Shown: one piece after another, positions 55,490 through 64,000 of the stretch
Numbering within the stretch: position 1 is the first letter of the stretch
How the letters are laid out: every line of letters starts with the position of its first letter
From: Bacteroides sp. OM05-12
GTDB lineage: Bacteria > Bacteroidota > Bacteroidia > Bacteroidales > Bacteroidaceae
Assembly: GCF_003438995.1 (NCBI RefSeq)
Contig: NZ_QSUN01000003.1
Span: 1-64,000 of the forward strand
Reading direction: 5' to 3'
DNA: 64,000 nucleotides
The notes under the pieces: generated by a model
The model's database searches: none
The model's input: the letters and a program-made list of their open reading frames with translations, nothing else
Told to the model about the DNA's origin: nothing
Program-made: the position numbers and the translations under genes

Positions 55490-57259
55490 ATGAAGATATT
55501 CCCTATAATAACATTATTTGTCAGTATTCATTTGTCAGTATTTTCTCAAAACAATAAAGAGACATTTTTTCAACAAGCAAATGTATTATCCACTTCAGAA
55601 ATCATTCAGCAAGGGGATTGCTACCCTCTAGAATCGGATTCTGCGATTGTATATTATACAATCGCAAACCAACGCTATCATGATAAAATGAATGAAGAAG
55701 AAAAGCAATTATCTATAACCAGTTTTCTTAGAACAGGCGATGCCTACTATTTGCAAGGTAATTATACCAAAGCATTTGATTGCTATATTCAAGGATTAAA
55801 AATCTGTGAATCATGTAATGCACCTCAAATAATACCAAATATATATTTGAAAATAGGAAGTGTCTATTGTACTTTTTTTGACTATGAAACAGGAATCAGT
55901 TATTATAAGCGAGCACATAAATTATATCAACTCCATCCTAATAAGGAAAAAGAATACAATTTGTATACTAACCTTACCGGTGCTTATAATTACCTCGGTA
56001 ATGTATCAGAAGCTAAGAAGTATTATCAACTATCAAAACAATTGACGAATTCTACTGACACTCTAAAAAACTATATCAATTTACTAAATAAAGGACTAAT
56101 CTATATCAATGAAAAAAAATATAGTGATGCCGTTCATTCCTTTCAACAATCATTACAGTTCGCCGATAAGTATCAAATGTCTCCCCGATATGAATGCTCA
56201 TCTTACGAAGAGTTATATAAAACCTATCTGCTCATGAACAATAATGATTCCACGCTTTACTATCTCAACAAATGTTATAAATTAGCACAAGAATATAAAC
56301 TAACCGACATCTTAGTACAAAGTATAAAAGCTTATTCTACCTTATATAACAAGCTAGATAATCCTCAAAAATCATTGTTGTATAAAGGTGAATATTTATC
56401 ATTATCCGATTCTATCTTCAATACTCGAGAGTTTAATAGAGTTAAATCCATGCAAGCTATCCATGAAATGGAAACAACGAATAAACAATTCTCTATACTT
56501 TATGGCGAAAAAGAAAAAAAAGAATTGAAAATAAAGAGACAATCTCTTGGCTTACTTGGTTTCTTATTCGGTTTCTTGCTGATCAGTGTATTCCTGCTTG
56601 TTACTTATAAACAAAAAAGAGCATTATCACAAGCTTATAAAAAATTGTATCATATCAATCAAGAAATTATGGCATCAAATGATGACAATAAAAAGCTGAG
56701 ACAACAATATGAAGAGAAGCTCCATACAGTTCCAATAATGTCCCCAAAAGATCAAAAACAAGAAAAGGATATCCTTTCAGAAGATGATGCATTAAATACC
56801 AAATCTGCAGAAACTTCTTTAAAATACCAAGCAAACACCTTGACAGACCAACAAAAACAACTTTTATTGGATTCGATTAATCAGATAATGGAAAACACGT
56901 ATGAGTTTTGTAATGACGATTTTTCTTTAAACAAGCTAGCGACTTTGGTCAATTCAAATAGTAAATATGTATCACAAGTCATTAATGAAGTTTATCATAA
57001 GAACTTCAATACTTATATTAATGAATTTCGTATAAGAGAAGCACGAATCCGATTAACAGACTTGGATAATTATGGCCATTATACAATTAAGGCAATAGCC
57101 GAAAGTCTAGGATATAAGTCAACAACGACTTTCACGAATGTATTTAAGTCTATCACAGGGATCACTCCTTCTATCTTCCAAAGAATGGCACAAGAGGAAA
57201 AGAAACTGGAATTTAAGAAAATGGAAATTCAGGATTGTCAGACAAACCGAAATACTTAA
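55490..57259 (+). CDS. Membrane TPR-AraC hybrid transcriptional regulator
   Basis: A 589-residue protein built as signal sequence (ITLFVSIHLSVFSQ), periplasmic TPR array (about 55-330), transmembrane segment near 350-372 (LGLLGFLFGFLLISVFLLVTY), coiled coil, and an AraC-type DNA-binding domain near 478-575 (FSLNKLATLVNSNSKYVSQVINE, TIKAIAESLGYKSTTTFTNVFKSITGITPS). The two helix-turn-helix units are complete. Such one-piece sensors are widespread in Bacteroides and likely read an outside signal through the TPR part. The convergent susC-susD pair is a natural target. The upstream TPR gene is its paralogue. Confidence 0.9.
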   Translation: MKIFPIITLFVSIHLSVFSQNNKETFFQQANVLSTSEIIQQGDCYPLESDSAIVYYTIANQRYHDKMNEEEKQLSITSFLRTGDAYYLQGNYTKAFDCYIQGLKICESCNAPQIIPNIYLKIGSVYCTFFDYETGISYYKRAHKLYQLHPNKEKEYNLYTNLTGAYNYLGNVSEAKKYYQLSKQLTNSTDTLKNYINLLNKGLIYINEKKYSDAVHSFQQSLQFADKYQMSPRYECSSYEELYKTYLLMNNNDSTLYYLNKCYKLAQEYKLTDILVQSIKAYSTLYNKLDNPQKSLLYKGEYLSLSDSIFNTREFNRVKSMQAIHEMETTNKQFSILYGEKEKKELKIKRQSLGLLGFLFGFLLISVFLLVTYKQKRALSQAYKKLYHINQEIMASNDDNKKLRQQYEEKLHTVPIMSPKDQKQEKDILSEDDALNTKSAETSLKYQANTLTDQQKQLLLDSINQIMENTYEFCNDDFSLNKLATLVNSNSKYVSQVINEVYHKNFNTYINEFRIREARIRLTDLDNYGHYTIKAIAESLGYKSTTTFTNVFKSITGITPSIFQRMAQEEKKLEFKKMEIQDCQTNRNT

Positions 57260-57306
57260 TTCTTACCCAAAAAGAAATATCCAATAAATATTCCAAGAAA
57301 ACATAT

Positions 57307-58938
57307 TTAATATCCCATATTTTGAGTAAACGCAAGATTCATCTTCCTTATTTTTTCCGGTATTGGAAACACTGTGGTATAACCATTTTCTTCTCCCGCA
57401 AGTCGGGGACGGTCACTATATGTACGTGTAAATAATCCAAAACGAATTAAATCCTGACGTCTCCAACCTTCCCAAGCAAACTCCAACTGACGTTCTGCCA
57501 ATATATTTTCTAACGTCGCAGTCCTATAACCCGCTCCACTACGAGCACGAACACGATTCAACTCTTCATCTCCATTTTCTCCATTACGCACTTTAGCTTC
57601 ACTCTTCATCAATAAAACATCCGCATAACGGAAAAGGACAATATCATTTTCCATCAACTTGCCATCTTTTGTTGCTGTTTCATCTATCTCATACTTCTTC
57701 ATACGCGCACCGGCAGTCTTCTCATACGGAGTATCAGATACATCAAGAGCAACATTCCACGGCAGATATTCTAAAACAGTTCCATCGTCCAATGTAACCA
57801 CATTCCCTTTTAGGTCATAAACTATTCCGGCAAAATAGCATTTGTTAAAACGCGGATCTTCTTCATTCGTTCCATACCCAAAAGTCCGCAACACTTCAAT
57901 CGTTGCGCTAGAGCCATTTTCTCCTCCCAGCCCATACGCCTTTGCATGATTATAATGACGAGAACGGAAAAGATATTGGAACTGATTGGTATATAGATTT
58001 TTATTCATAGGAATCGTAAAAATATTCTCTACGGAAGATTCATTGAACACAAAAAAATTGGTAGAATAATCCCTCTCCAATTCATAACCACACTTTGTTA
58101 TAGAATCGCAATAAGCCTCAACAGTCTGCCAGGCATTCAACTGATTACCGGCTATATTAAAATAAATCTCTTTTCCACTCGGACGCTGACCGTCTGTCCA
58201 ATCATTGTCTGTATACACCTCAACATTTAAAATCATCTTTGCTAATAAAAAGTATGCAACCGGACGGGTAATCCTGCCATAATAATTTCCTTGCAAATTA
58301 CTATGACTATGATTTAGCAAAGGAGCAACTTCCTGTAATTCATTAACTACAAAATAAAAAACCTCCTTCCGTTCATTTTGCTTCAAATCTTTTATTGCAA
58401 CGGATGAAGATTCAACGATAGGTACGCGTGCAAACAAATCCATTAAATAATAATAATACATCGCACGCAATGCACGCACCTCCGCCTGATAAGCTAGAAT
58501 AGCATTATCATTATGAGACTGTTGAAACTGTTCTATCTTCTCCAGAGACTTATTACAAAGCATAACAACTTTATAAAGATATTCCCATGTGGCTTGAATC
58601 GCATCATTATTAACACCCCATTTATGCAGGAAAAGCCCTTGCCAAAAACCACCATCATACCAGTCACCCCCTCTTACCGGCATTATCGCCTCATCCGTTG
58701 TAAAAGTGTTTAAGTCATAGACACCTCTTCCTGTACCCTGTAGGCCTTGACTATCACTATATCCTCCAATATTGTTATATAAAGAAGCAACTGCATTCAA
58801 ATAAAGACTTGAGATATCTTCATATGCTTCTTCTTCAGGTAATTTATCTCTAGGAGTTTCACGCAAAAAATCATCACAGGAAATTAATATTCCAACAGAG
58901 ACACAAAGGAAAATCAAATATGCAAATCGATAATTCAT
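57307..58938 (-). CDS. SusD/RagB family surface lipoprotein
   Basis: A 543-residue lipoprotein, with lipobox LISC at Cys21 after a signal sequence. The start of the mature protein, DDFLRETPRDKLPEEEAYED, is typical SusD. TPR-type helices follow (AEVRALRAMYYYYLMDLFARVPIVES), and LLMKSEAKVRNGENGDEELNRVR and LAERQLEFAWEGWRRQDLIRFG near residue 470 are the family's fixed C-terminal blocks. It binds glycans or other nutrients at the surface and closes over its SusC partner, encoded 11 bases upstream in the same operon. No glycosidase gene is nearby, so the ligand is unknown. Confidence 0.96.
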   Translation of the reverse strand: MNYRFAYLIFLCVSVGILISCDDFLRETPRDKLPEEEAYEDISSLYLNAVASLYNNIGGYSDSQGLQGTGRGVYDLNTFTTDEAIMPVRGGDWYDGGFWQGLFLHKWGVNNDAIQATWEYLYKVVMLCNKSLEKIEQFQQSHNDNAILAYQAEVRALRAMYYYYLMDLFARVPIVESSSVAIKDLKQNERKEVFYFVVNELQEVAPLLNHSHSNLQGNYYGRITRPVAYFLLAKMILNVEVYTDNDWTDGQRPSGKEIYFNIAGNQLNAWQTVEAYCDSITKCGYELERDYSTNFFVFNESSVENIFTIPMNKNLYTNQFQYLFRSRHYNHAKAYGLGGENGSSATIEVLRTFGYGTNEEDPRFNKCYFAGIVYDLKGNVVTLDDGTVLEYLPWNVALDVSDTPYEKTAGARMKKYEIDETATKDGKLMENDIVLFRYADVLLMKSEAKVRNGENGDEELNRVRARSGAGYRTATLENILAERQLEFAWEGWRRQDLIRFGLFTRTYSDRPRLAGEENGYTTVFPIPEKIRKMNLAFTQNMGY

Positions 58939-58949
58939 AGCCTGTTCGT

Positions 58950-61691
58950 TTAGAAATTAATGCTCAAACCTAACGTATATATCCTTGATAACGGATATCC
59001 TCTTTTATCATCAACTCCCACTGTAGAGTTAATAGTAGAACTGTTTATCATCGGCGACAGACCGGAATAGCCTGTTATCGTGGCTAAGTTGTTCACTGTA
59101 AATGCCAAACGAAGAGCCTTTATATATTTACACTTCTCCATAGGCACATCCCAACCAATCGTTACATAATCAAAATTAACATAATCCCCTTTCTCCAGCC
59201 AATAATCCGTTGCTGTCTGATCTTTAATAGTATACTTTACAGCATCTCTCATGATGTTATAATCCGGAAATATATTCGTATTCATATATGTTAAAGAGGT
59301 TCCATTATAAATTTTATGTCCGAAAGCTCCATTGATTTGAACAGATATATCAAATCTCCTATACCTAAAACTTATATTCGAGCCTAATAATGTTTTAGGC
59401 ACAGCCTGTCCGGCAATATATCTGTCTTCTCCATCCTCCAGGCTCACACCCCCTCCATTCAAATCCGCAATATCATAAGTATAGCCGCCTTTACCATCAG
59501 AAATCAGTCCTTTACAATGGGGAAGATAGAAAACGCCAAGCGGTTGTCCCACTATCTGGTAAACGATATGATTATATCCTCCATGAAATCCTGCTCCATC
59601 CAGACCGGACAAGCTTCTGTATTCGGGAGCCGAATAATATTCCCCATTATAATCTCCACTCAACGAAAGCAATTTATTCTGTTGGAAGGTAAGATTTACA
59701 TTTATGTTTAATTCCATATCTTTAGTCTTCAAAGGAGTGATACCGACTGACAACTCCGTTCCTTTATTACGCATAGAACCCATATTTGCCAATAAAGTGG
59801 GGTAAGTATAGGGAGGGACACTTACATCATACGGATAAAGCATATCAGTCGTTTTAGAATTATAATAATTCAATGCCAGCAATAAACGATTTCCCAACAA
59901 TGCAACATCTATTCCTGCATTTAAAGTATGTTTCACTTCCCATTTCAAGTCAGGATTCGTATTACTCAATTCAGCTAACGTCACAGTAGGAGCACTACCA
60001 ATAGGAACCACTCCGTTAGGTTTTACTAACCTGAGTGCAGTATATGAATCTATCCCATTTTGATTTCCGGATAAGCCATACCCGACACGTAACTTCAAAT
60101 TATCCAGCCATGAAAAACGTTTCATAAATTGTTCTTCACTTATTACCCACGCCGCAGAAACAGAAGGGAAGAACCCCCATTTATGGTTTACTCCAAACTT
60201 AGAAGAAGCATCTGTACGGGCATTGACTGTTAATATATATCGATCAGCATATGCATAATTTAAACGTCCTAAAAAAGAAACCAGTTTCGGCTGTTCATAA
60301 TAAGAGCCTGTTCCCTCCCAAGGACGCACAGCTCCGGCTTGCAAATTGTCATATCCCAATTTATCCGTACTGAAGTTTGTTGAAGTTGTATAATAACCCG
60401 TATAGGTTTCTTTCTGCAGCTCGGCTAAAGCCAATGCATCCAAATGGTGTTTCTTTATGTCTTTAATATAGTTCAACATTAAATTCCCCAGTAACGTCTC
60501 GGATTTCTTCGTACCTTTATATGCCTGCCCGTGAGCCCAAACAGAGGTTGGCAAATACTGAGAATTTTCTATGATATTATAAGTATAAGCCCCAAAAGCT
60601 ATGAGCTTTAAGTCTTCCAATAAATTGAAAGTCAGACGTGCATGGGTACTGATATAGGAATTGGCATCTTTGTCCTTTACTTCCATCCAAGCCAATGGAT
60701 TGGTTATCTGACTGGCATTCGTTATCTGATCCCAGGCGCCCGTTTCTGCATTCTTATGATCCGGATAAGTAGGATTAAAAGTTGCCGCCGAATAAAAAGT
60801 TTTCTGATAATCTACAATATTCCGATTCTTTTGAATAGAACCAAACATCCCTATTTCACATTTCACAAAACCATCAAACATCTTTTGCATCATGTTCATA
60901 TTAGAAGTAAAGTTCTTCATATCCTCATTCAAAATAATTCCCTGCCTATCCACAAATCCTAACGAGATACGATAACTGGAGGCATCCGAACCTCCATAAA
61001 AAGCGATATGGTGGTTTTGCTGCAATCCTGTTTGCTCTATTTCCTTCTGAAAGTCGGTATTATTTCCTTTATCAAGAATTGCAATACCTTGCTCCTTTGC
61101 AAAGTCGCGAAATTCATCTGCCGACAACATTCTCAGATTCTTATAAACCGATGCAACCCCGAAACTTCCGTTATAATTAACCTGAGTTTTACTGTTAACA
61201 CCCTTCTTTGTCGTAATTTCAATAACGCCGGAAGCACCTCGAGAACCGTATTGAGCAGTTTCCGAAGCATCTTTCAAAATAGTAAAGTTTTCAATATCAG
61301 CAGGATATATAGACATAAGCATATTCAAGTCACCAAACACCCCATCCACAATAATTAAAGGATCATTCCCACTCGTTAAAGATGTGGTACCACGGAGCCG
61401 CACAGCATCCAAAGCTGCCGGACCATTATTTCCTTTCTGAATCGTCAATCCGGCAATACGCCCGCGCAAAGCCTCCAAAGGATTAGTAATCTGATCTCTA
61501 TTCATTCCTTGTTCGGTTATCCGCTCCACAGATCCGGAAATAGTTTTCCGGTTCCCGGTAGCATAACCAACCGTTATAATAGAATCAAGTGGCAACAAGC
61601 GTAATTCCTGTGCCCAAGTATCAGGCTGCAACCAAATTAAAAAAGAAATAACGAAAAGGATTTTCAAGCATACAGGTTGTATTGTTTTCAT
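58950..61691 (-). CDS. SusC/RagA family TonB-dependent outer membrane transporter
   Basis: A 913-residue outer membrane receptor that imports the ligand captured by SusD using TonB energy. A signal peptide (about 1-28) is followed directly by a TonB-box-like stretch (SIITVGYAT) and the plug domain (ITNPLEALRGRIAGLTIQKG, DPLIIVDGVFGD, ILKDASETAQYGSRGASGVI). A 22-strand barrel follows, ending YTLGLSINF. The N-terminal carboxypeptidase-regulatory-like domain usual in SusC proteins (about 100 residues) is absent, so it is shorter than most. It is the first gene of the susC-susD operon. Its 300-base leader contains a terminator-like hairpin. Confidence 0.96.
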   Translation of the reverse strand: MKTIQPVCLKILFVISFLIWLQPDTWAQELRLLPLDSIITVGYATGNRKTISGSVERITEQGMNRDQITNPLEALRGRIAGLTIQKGNNGPAALDAVRLRGTTSLTSGNDPLIIVDGVFGDLNMLMSIYPADIENFTILKDASETAQYGSRGASGVIEITTKKGVNSKTQVNYNGSFGVASVYKNLRMLSADEFRDFAKEQGIAILDKGNNTDFQKEIEQTGLQQNHHIAFYGGSDASSYRISLGFVDRQGIILNEDMKNFTSNMNMMQKMFDGFVKCEIGMFGSIQKNRNIVDYQKTFYSAATFNPTYPDHKNAETGAWDQITNASQITNPLAWMEVKDKDANSYISTHARLTFNLLEDLKLIAFGAYTYNIIENSQYLPTSVWAHGQAYKGTKKSETLLGNLMLNYIKDIKKHHLDALALAELQKETYTGYYTTSTNFSTDKLGYDNLQAGAVRPWEGTGSYYEQPKLVSFLGRLNYAYADRYILTVNARTDASSKFGVNHKWGFFPSVSAAWVISEEQFMKRFSWLDNLKLRVGYGLSGNQNGIDSYTALRLVKPNGVVPIGSAPTVTLAELSNTNPDLKWEVKHTLNAGIDVALLGNRLLLALNYYNSKTTDMLYPYDVSVPPYTYPTLLANMGSMRNKGTELSVGITPLKTKDMELNINVNLTFQQNKLLSLSGDYNGEYYSAPEYRSLSGLDGAGFHGGYNHIVYQIVGQPLGVFYLPHCKGLISDGKGGYTYDIADLNGGGVSLEDGEDRYIAGQAVPKTLLGSNISFRYRRFDISVQINGAFGHKIYNGTSLTYMNTNIFPDYNIMRDAVKYTIKDQTATDYWLEKGDYVNFDYVTIGWDVPMEKCKYIKALRLAFTVNNLATITGYSGLSPMINSSTINSTVGVDDKRGYPLSRIYTLGLSINF

Positions 61692-61752
61692 AGACTAATC
61701 GTTTAAAGTTAACTATATAACAAGGAAACATTACAAATGTATCATTTTGGAT

Positions 61753-61887
61753 TTAAAAAAACAATAGATTATTTTCAACGGAGAAGAATGACAAAGAGAA
61801 AAATAAAAGAACAGGTAGGGGATAAAACAAAAAAAATTGATTGTCGTCACGACAACCAACCTTCATTAACCTTAAATCTAATACCAT
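61753..61887 (-). CDS. Possible leader peptide of 44 codons in the susC leader
   Basis: An ATG at 61887 opens a frame that reads MVLDLRLMKVGCRDDNQ and then a Phe/Leu-rich tail, and stops at 61753-61755. It crosses both the hairpin and the U-tract, which is how attenuators are built. However, T-rich leaders make hydrophobic frames by chance, and no clear ribosome site is visible. I list it so that it can be tested. Confidence 0.25.
   Translation of the reverse strand: MVLDLRLMKVGCRDDNQFFLFYPLPVLLFFSLSFFSVENNLLFF
61829..61855 (-). terminator. Terminator-like hairpin in the susC leader
   Basis: TTGTCGT and ACGACAA pair around one base at 61841-61855. On the minus strand an eight-base U-tract follows at 61829-61836 after a short TCAA gap. 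It lies between the likely promoter (61901-61908) and the susC start at 61691, so it would stop transcription early or form the end of a short leader RNA of about 65 bases. Confidence 0.65.
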
Positions 61888-61900
61888 GAAAAACACAGTG

Positions 61901-61908
61901 CAAAGATA
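61901..61908 (-). promoter_or_regulatory. -7 element of the susC-susD operon
   Basis: CAAAGATA on the plus strand is TATCTTTG on the minus strand. No perfect CAAA is present at -33 (AAAC at 61925-61928 is nearest). Transcription would start near 61894, giving a leader of about 200 bases. Confidence 0.6.
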
Positions 61909-61999
61909 TGTGTTTTATGTTTTTAAACATGATATTTAAAGAGAATTCTTCTTTCAATTAAGAATTATTAATATTTCAATCTATTCTAAACAATATAAA

Positions 62000-63184
62000 C
62001 TACTCTACATAAAGAACCAAACCTTTTAAATACTCACCCTCAGGATGATAAATATTTACCGGATGATCCGCCGGTTGAGTTAACTGATGAAGTATGCGTA
62101 CACTCCTACCAGCCATTGCTGCCGCAGTAAAAACTGCCGTACGAAAATTATCCTTTGTTACCACTTGCGAACAAGAAAAAGTAAATAAAATACCTCCGGG
62201 CTTAATCTTTTCAAAAGCCTTTGCGTTCAATTTCCTATAACCCTGCAAAGCATTACGCAAGGCATCTTTATGTTTTGCAAAAGCCGGAGGATCTAGTATA
62301 ATCAAATCATACTGGTCTCCCATCCTATCCAGATATTTAAACGCATCTTCTGCATATGCCGTATGACGCGGATCTCCCGGAAAATTTAATTCTACATTCT
62401 TATTGGTCAAGTCAACTGCTTTAGCAGAACTATCTACCGAATGTACTAACTTAGCTCCTCCCCTCATTGCATAGAAAGAAAAGCCACCGGTATAGCAAAA
62501 CATATTCAGCACATTACGATCTTTGGCATATTTTTCCAATAAAGCACGATTTTCCCGTTGATCGACAAAAAAACCGGTCTTTTGTCCTTTCAACCAATCT
62601 ACATAAAACTTCAAACCATACTCTATTGCTATATTCTCAGGGCTTCCACCTTTCAAGAAACCATTTTCCGGACCTAAATCAGCTTTATAAGGTAATGTCG
62701 TTTCCGATTTATAATAGATATTCTCAATACGACCTTCCATTACTTCAGAAAGAGCTTCAGCCAATTCCATCCGGTAAACATGCATACCGGCAGAATGAGC
62801 CTGCATAACAGCCGTTTTATCATAAATATCAATAATCAGCCCCGGAAGATTATCTCCCTCACCATGTACTAAACGGAAAGTATTATTTGTCGGATTATCA
62901 GCCAATCCAATTCTCTTACGTAAATCATAAGCAATAGCAAGTTTTCTTTTCCAGAAATCCTTATTTACATCTTCTTCAAGAAAAGAGATCACACGCACGG
63001 CAATACTTCCTATTTGAAAATGCCCCATTGCTATAAATTCATTTTTAGAAGTATAAACATTCACCACTTCCCCTTCTTCCGGTTCTCCTTCAATACGATG
63101 AATTGCTCCTGAAAACACCCATGGATGAAAACGCTTCAACGACTCTTCTTTTCCCGGCTTCAGATATACTTTTTTATAACTCAT
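62000..63184 (-). CDS. RlmI-type class I SAM-dependent rRNA methyltransferase
   Basis: A 394-residue RNA methyltransferase. An N-terminal PUA domain (residues 1-75, RFHPWVFSGAIHRIEGEPEEG) is followed by the EEHEH-like linker and the methyltransferase fold. Landmarks are KTGFFVDQRENRALL near residue 206, LNMFCYTGGFSFYAMRGGA near 226 and the catalytic-side LIILDPPAFAKHKD near 295. RlmI in E. coli makes m5C1962 in 23S rRNA; the same target is likely but not proven. It follows the 3'-5' exonuclease gene by one base, so they are co-transcribed. Confidence 0.92.
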   Translation of the reverse strand: MSYKKVYLKPGKEESLKRFHPWVFSGAIHRIEGEPEEGEVVNVYTSKNEFIAMGHFQIGSIAVRVISFLEEDVNKDFWKRKLAIAYDLRKRIGLADNPTNNTFRLVHGEGDNLPGLIIDIYDKTAVMQAHSAGMHVYRMELAEALSEVMEGRIENIYYKSETTLPYKADLGPENGFLKGGSPENIAIEYGLKFYVDWLKGQKTGFFVDQRENRALLEKYAKDRNVLNMFCYTGGFSFYAMRGGAKLVHSVDSSAKAVDLTNKNVELNFPGDPRHTAYAEDAFKYLDRMGDQYDLIILDPPAFAKHKDALRNALQGYRKLNAKAFEKIKPGGILFTFSCSQVVTKDNFRTAVFTAAAMAGRSVRILHQLTQPADHPVNIYHPEGEYLKGLVLYVE

Positions 63185-63185
63185 A

Positions 63186-63815
63186 TCATTCTTTATCTAC
63201 AGTTTCAATTACTTTTTCTTTCTCATAATTCCCCGTCCGTTGCAACTCCTGCAACAAGTTATAAATATTATAACAAGCCCAGGCATCCGTTGCAGCATAC
63301 ATTTTCTGTGCATCACTCAGCACATCTGCTTCCCAATTAGACAGTCGTTGCGATTTGGATATCTTAAGTGCAAACAAAATAGCATATATTTTTTGCAAAC
63401 TTTTATCCTGAATACCAAAAGACTTTACATAATCCTGCAATTCCACATAGGCTTGTTGCTTGAAATCCACCCGTTTATGCAATGCCATAAAATCATCTTT
63501 CAAGGATAAACCTATTTTCTTTACGGAAGGATTCTCCAAAAAGCTAATTATCGAATCCGGCATTCCAATCATATTCAATCGAAAAAGGAAACAAATATCT
63601 TTTGTAGATACTTGCAACAATGCAACCTTATGCGATTGCCCTTTCGTAAATGAAGGGCGTGTTTCCGTATCAAGTCCGATTATCGGTTGCTCATTAAGAA
63701 AACGGATTGCCTTTTCCGCCTCTTGTTCTGTTTGCACCACAACTATTTTCCCCGGAAAACTAGCCTTCGGCATTTGGGATATTTCTTCTTTAGATATTGT
63801 TCTTCTTACAATCAT
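63186..63815 (-). CDS. 3'-5' exonuclease, DnaQ/RNase D-like fold
   Basis: A 209-residue exonuclease. The DEDD residues are readable: Asp and Glu in IIGLDTETRPSF near residue 47, Asp in KKIGLSLKDDFMALHKR near 105 and the last Asp in YAATDAWACYNIYNLL near 173. The third motif is of the DEDDy type, with Tyr four residues before that Asp. It lacks the HRDC domain of full RNase D. It probably trims RNA or DNA ends. Its ATG overlaps the DUF5063 stop by four bases, and it is followed by the methyltransferase gene. Confidence 0.92.
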   Translation of the reverse strand: MIVRRTISKEEISQMPKASFPGKIVVVQTEQEAEKAIRFLNEQPIIGLDTETRPSFTKGQSHKVALLQVSTKDICFLFRLNMIGMPDSIISFLENPSVKKIGLSLKDDFMALHKRVDFKQQAYVELQDYVKSFGIQDKSLQKIYAILFALKISKSQRLSNWEADVLSDAQKMYAATDAWACYNIYNLLQELQRTGNYEKEKVIETVDKE

Positions 63816-64000
63816 AACATATCATTCATATCTTCATCGTCACCCTCTTCATCTTCAATATCCTCATCTTTCACATTATATTTTACATCATGCAAAGCTC
63901 TCAACGTATTCACCAATTTTTGCCCCCAATATAGGCCAAAGTTTTCTTTGCATACAGCCAAAGAATCGTTCATTGTCTCATCGAATCCTAAACGGTAAAC
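63812..64000 (-). CDS. DUF5063 family protein, C-terminal part only
   Basis: The frame enters from the right edge and ends at 63812-63814. The visible 62 residues read VYRLGFDETMNDSLAVC, then LYWGQKLVNTLRALHDVKYN, and finish in an acidic tail (DEDIEDEEGDDEDMND). This matches the end of DUF5063 proteins, which precede the exonuclease gene in other Bacteroides as far as I recall. The stop codon overlaps the ATG of the exonuclease gene. The function is unknown. Confidence 0.8.
   Translation of the reverse strand, partial: VYRLGFDETMNDSLAVCKENFGLYWGQKLVNTLRALHDVKYNVKDEDIEDEEGDDEDMNDML

Larger units (their letters stand above)
61692..61999. other. Leader and promoter region of susC
   Basis: 308 bases without an annotated gene. 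They hold a minus-strand -7 element, a hairpin with a U-tract and a 44-codon open frame that runs over the hairpin (all on the minus strand). The 3' end of the rlmI-type gene is at the right edge. Confidence 0.7.

Overview
The window looks like the chromosome of a gut Bacteroides, most likely B. fragilis or a close relative. Several signs agree: promoters of the Bacteroides type (TTTG, about 20 bases, TAnnTTTG), a SusC/SusD pair, a type III glutamine synthetase, oxyR beside dps, and a capsule locus that opens with UpxY/UpxZ regulators behind an invertible promoter. The species call is inference.

1-17228 is a capsular polysaccharide locus on the minus strand, visibly richer in A+T than its surroundings. 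It reads upxY, upxZ, then glycosyltransferases (GT4, GT8, GT2), two acyltransferase-3 genes, a Wzx flippase, a Wzy-like polymerase, an iron-sulfur/pyruvyl transferase pair, a hexapeptide acetyltransferase and a last GT4. It runs off the left edge. Its promoter lies in a 240-bp segment bounded by perfect 21-bp inverted repeats (16937-16957 and 17156-17176). The only good -10-like element there (TACCTTTG, 17109-17116) points right, away from the locus, so the DNA as sequenced appears locked OFF. Two genes are broken: a GT4 by an in-frame TAG and an acyltransferase by a frameshift. A third product, at 5635-6639, belongs to a family I do not recognise.

17229-26160 holds stress and nitrogen genes: oxyR (Cys199/Cys208) divergent from dps around a perfect 12-bp inverted repeat, a small acetyltransferase, a YhcG-type PD-(D/E)XK protein, ogt, a DUF5686 outer membrane protein, glnN and a Crp/Fnr regulator. 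26161-26527 is a repeat-rich gap between convergent genes. 26528-32134 encodes a secreted 1868-residue multidomain protein with a type IX-like C-terminal signal.

32416-49095 is mostly housekeeping: a miaA-lipid kinase-kdsA operon, gap, mscL, guaA, an M24 peptidase, a MATE exporter with a Crp-like regulator, and a seven-gene minus-strand operon (nucleoside transporter, bifunctional nuclease, rsmE, DUF4836 lipoprotein, ABC ATPase, permease, yjbQ). A 700-bp spacer at 38666-39369 carries nested palindromes and one small possible gene.

49347-61691 is an accessory surface module: an Omp28-like secreted protein, an Asp-box protein, a membrane TPR protein that is a paralogue of the next gene but lacks its DNA-binding domain, a TPR-AraC membrane regulator, and a convergent susC-susD pair whose leader contains a terminator-like hairpin. 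62000-64000 carries an RlmI-type methyltransferase, a 3'-5' exonuclease and the end of a DUF5063 gene. No rRNA, tRNA, CRISPR array or intact insertion sequence was found.
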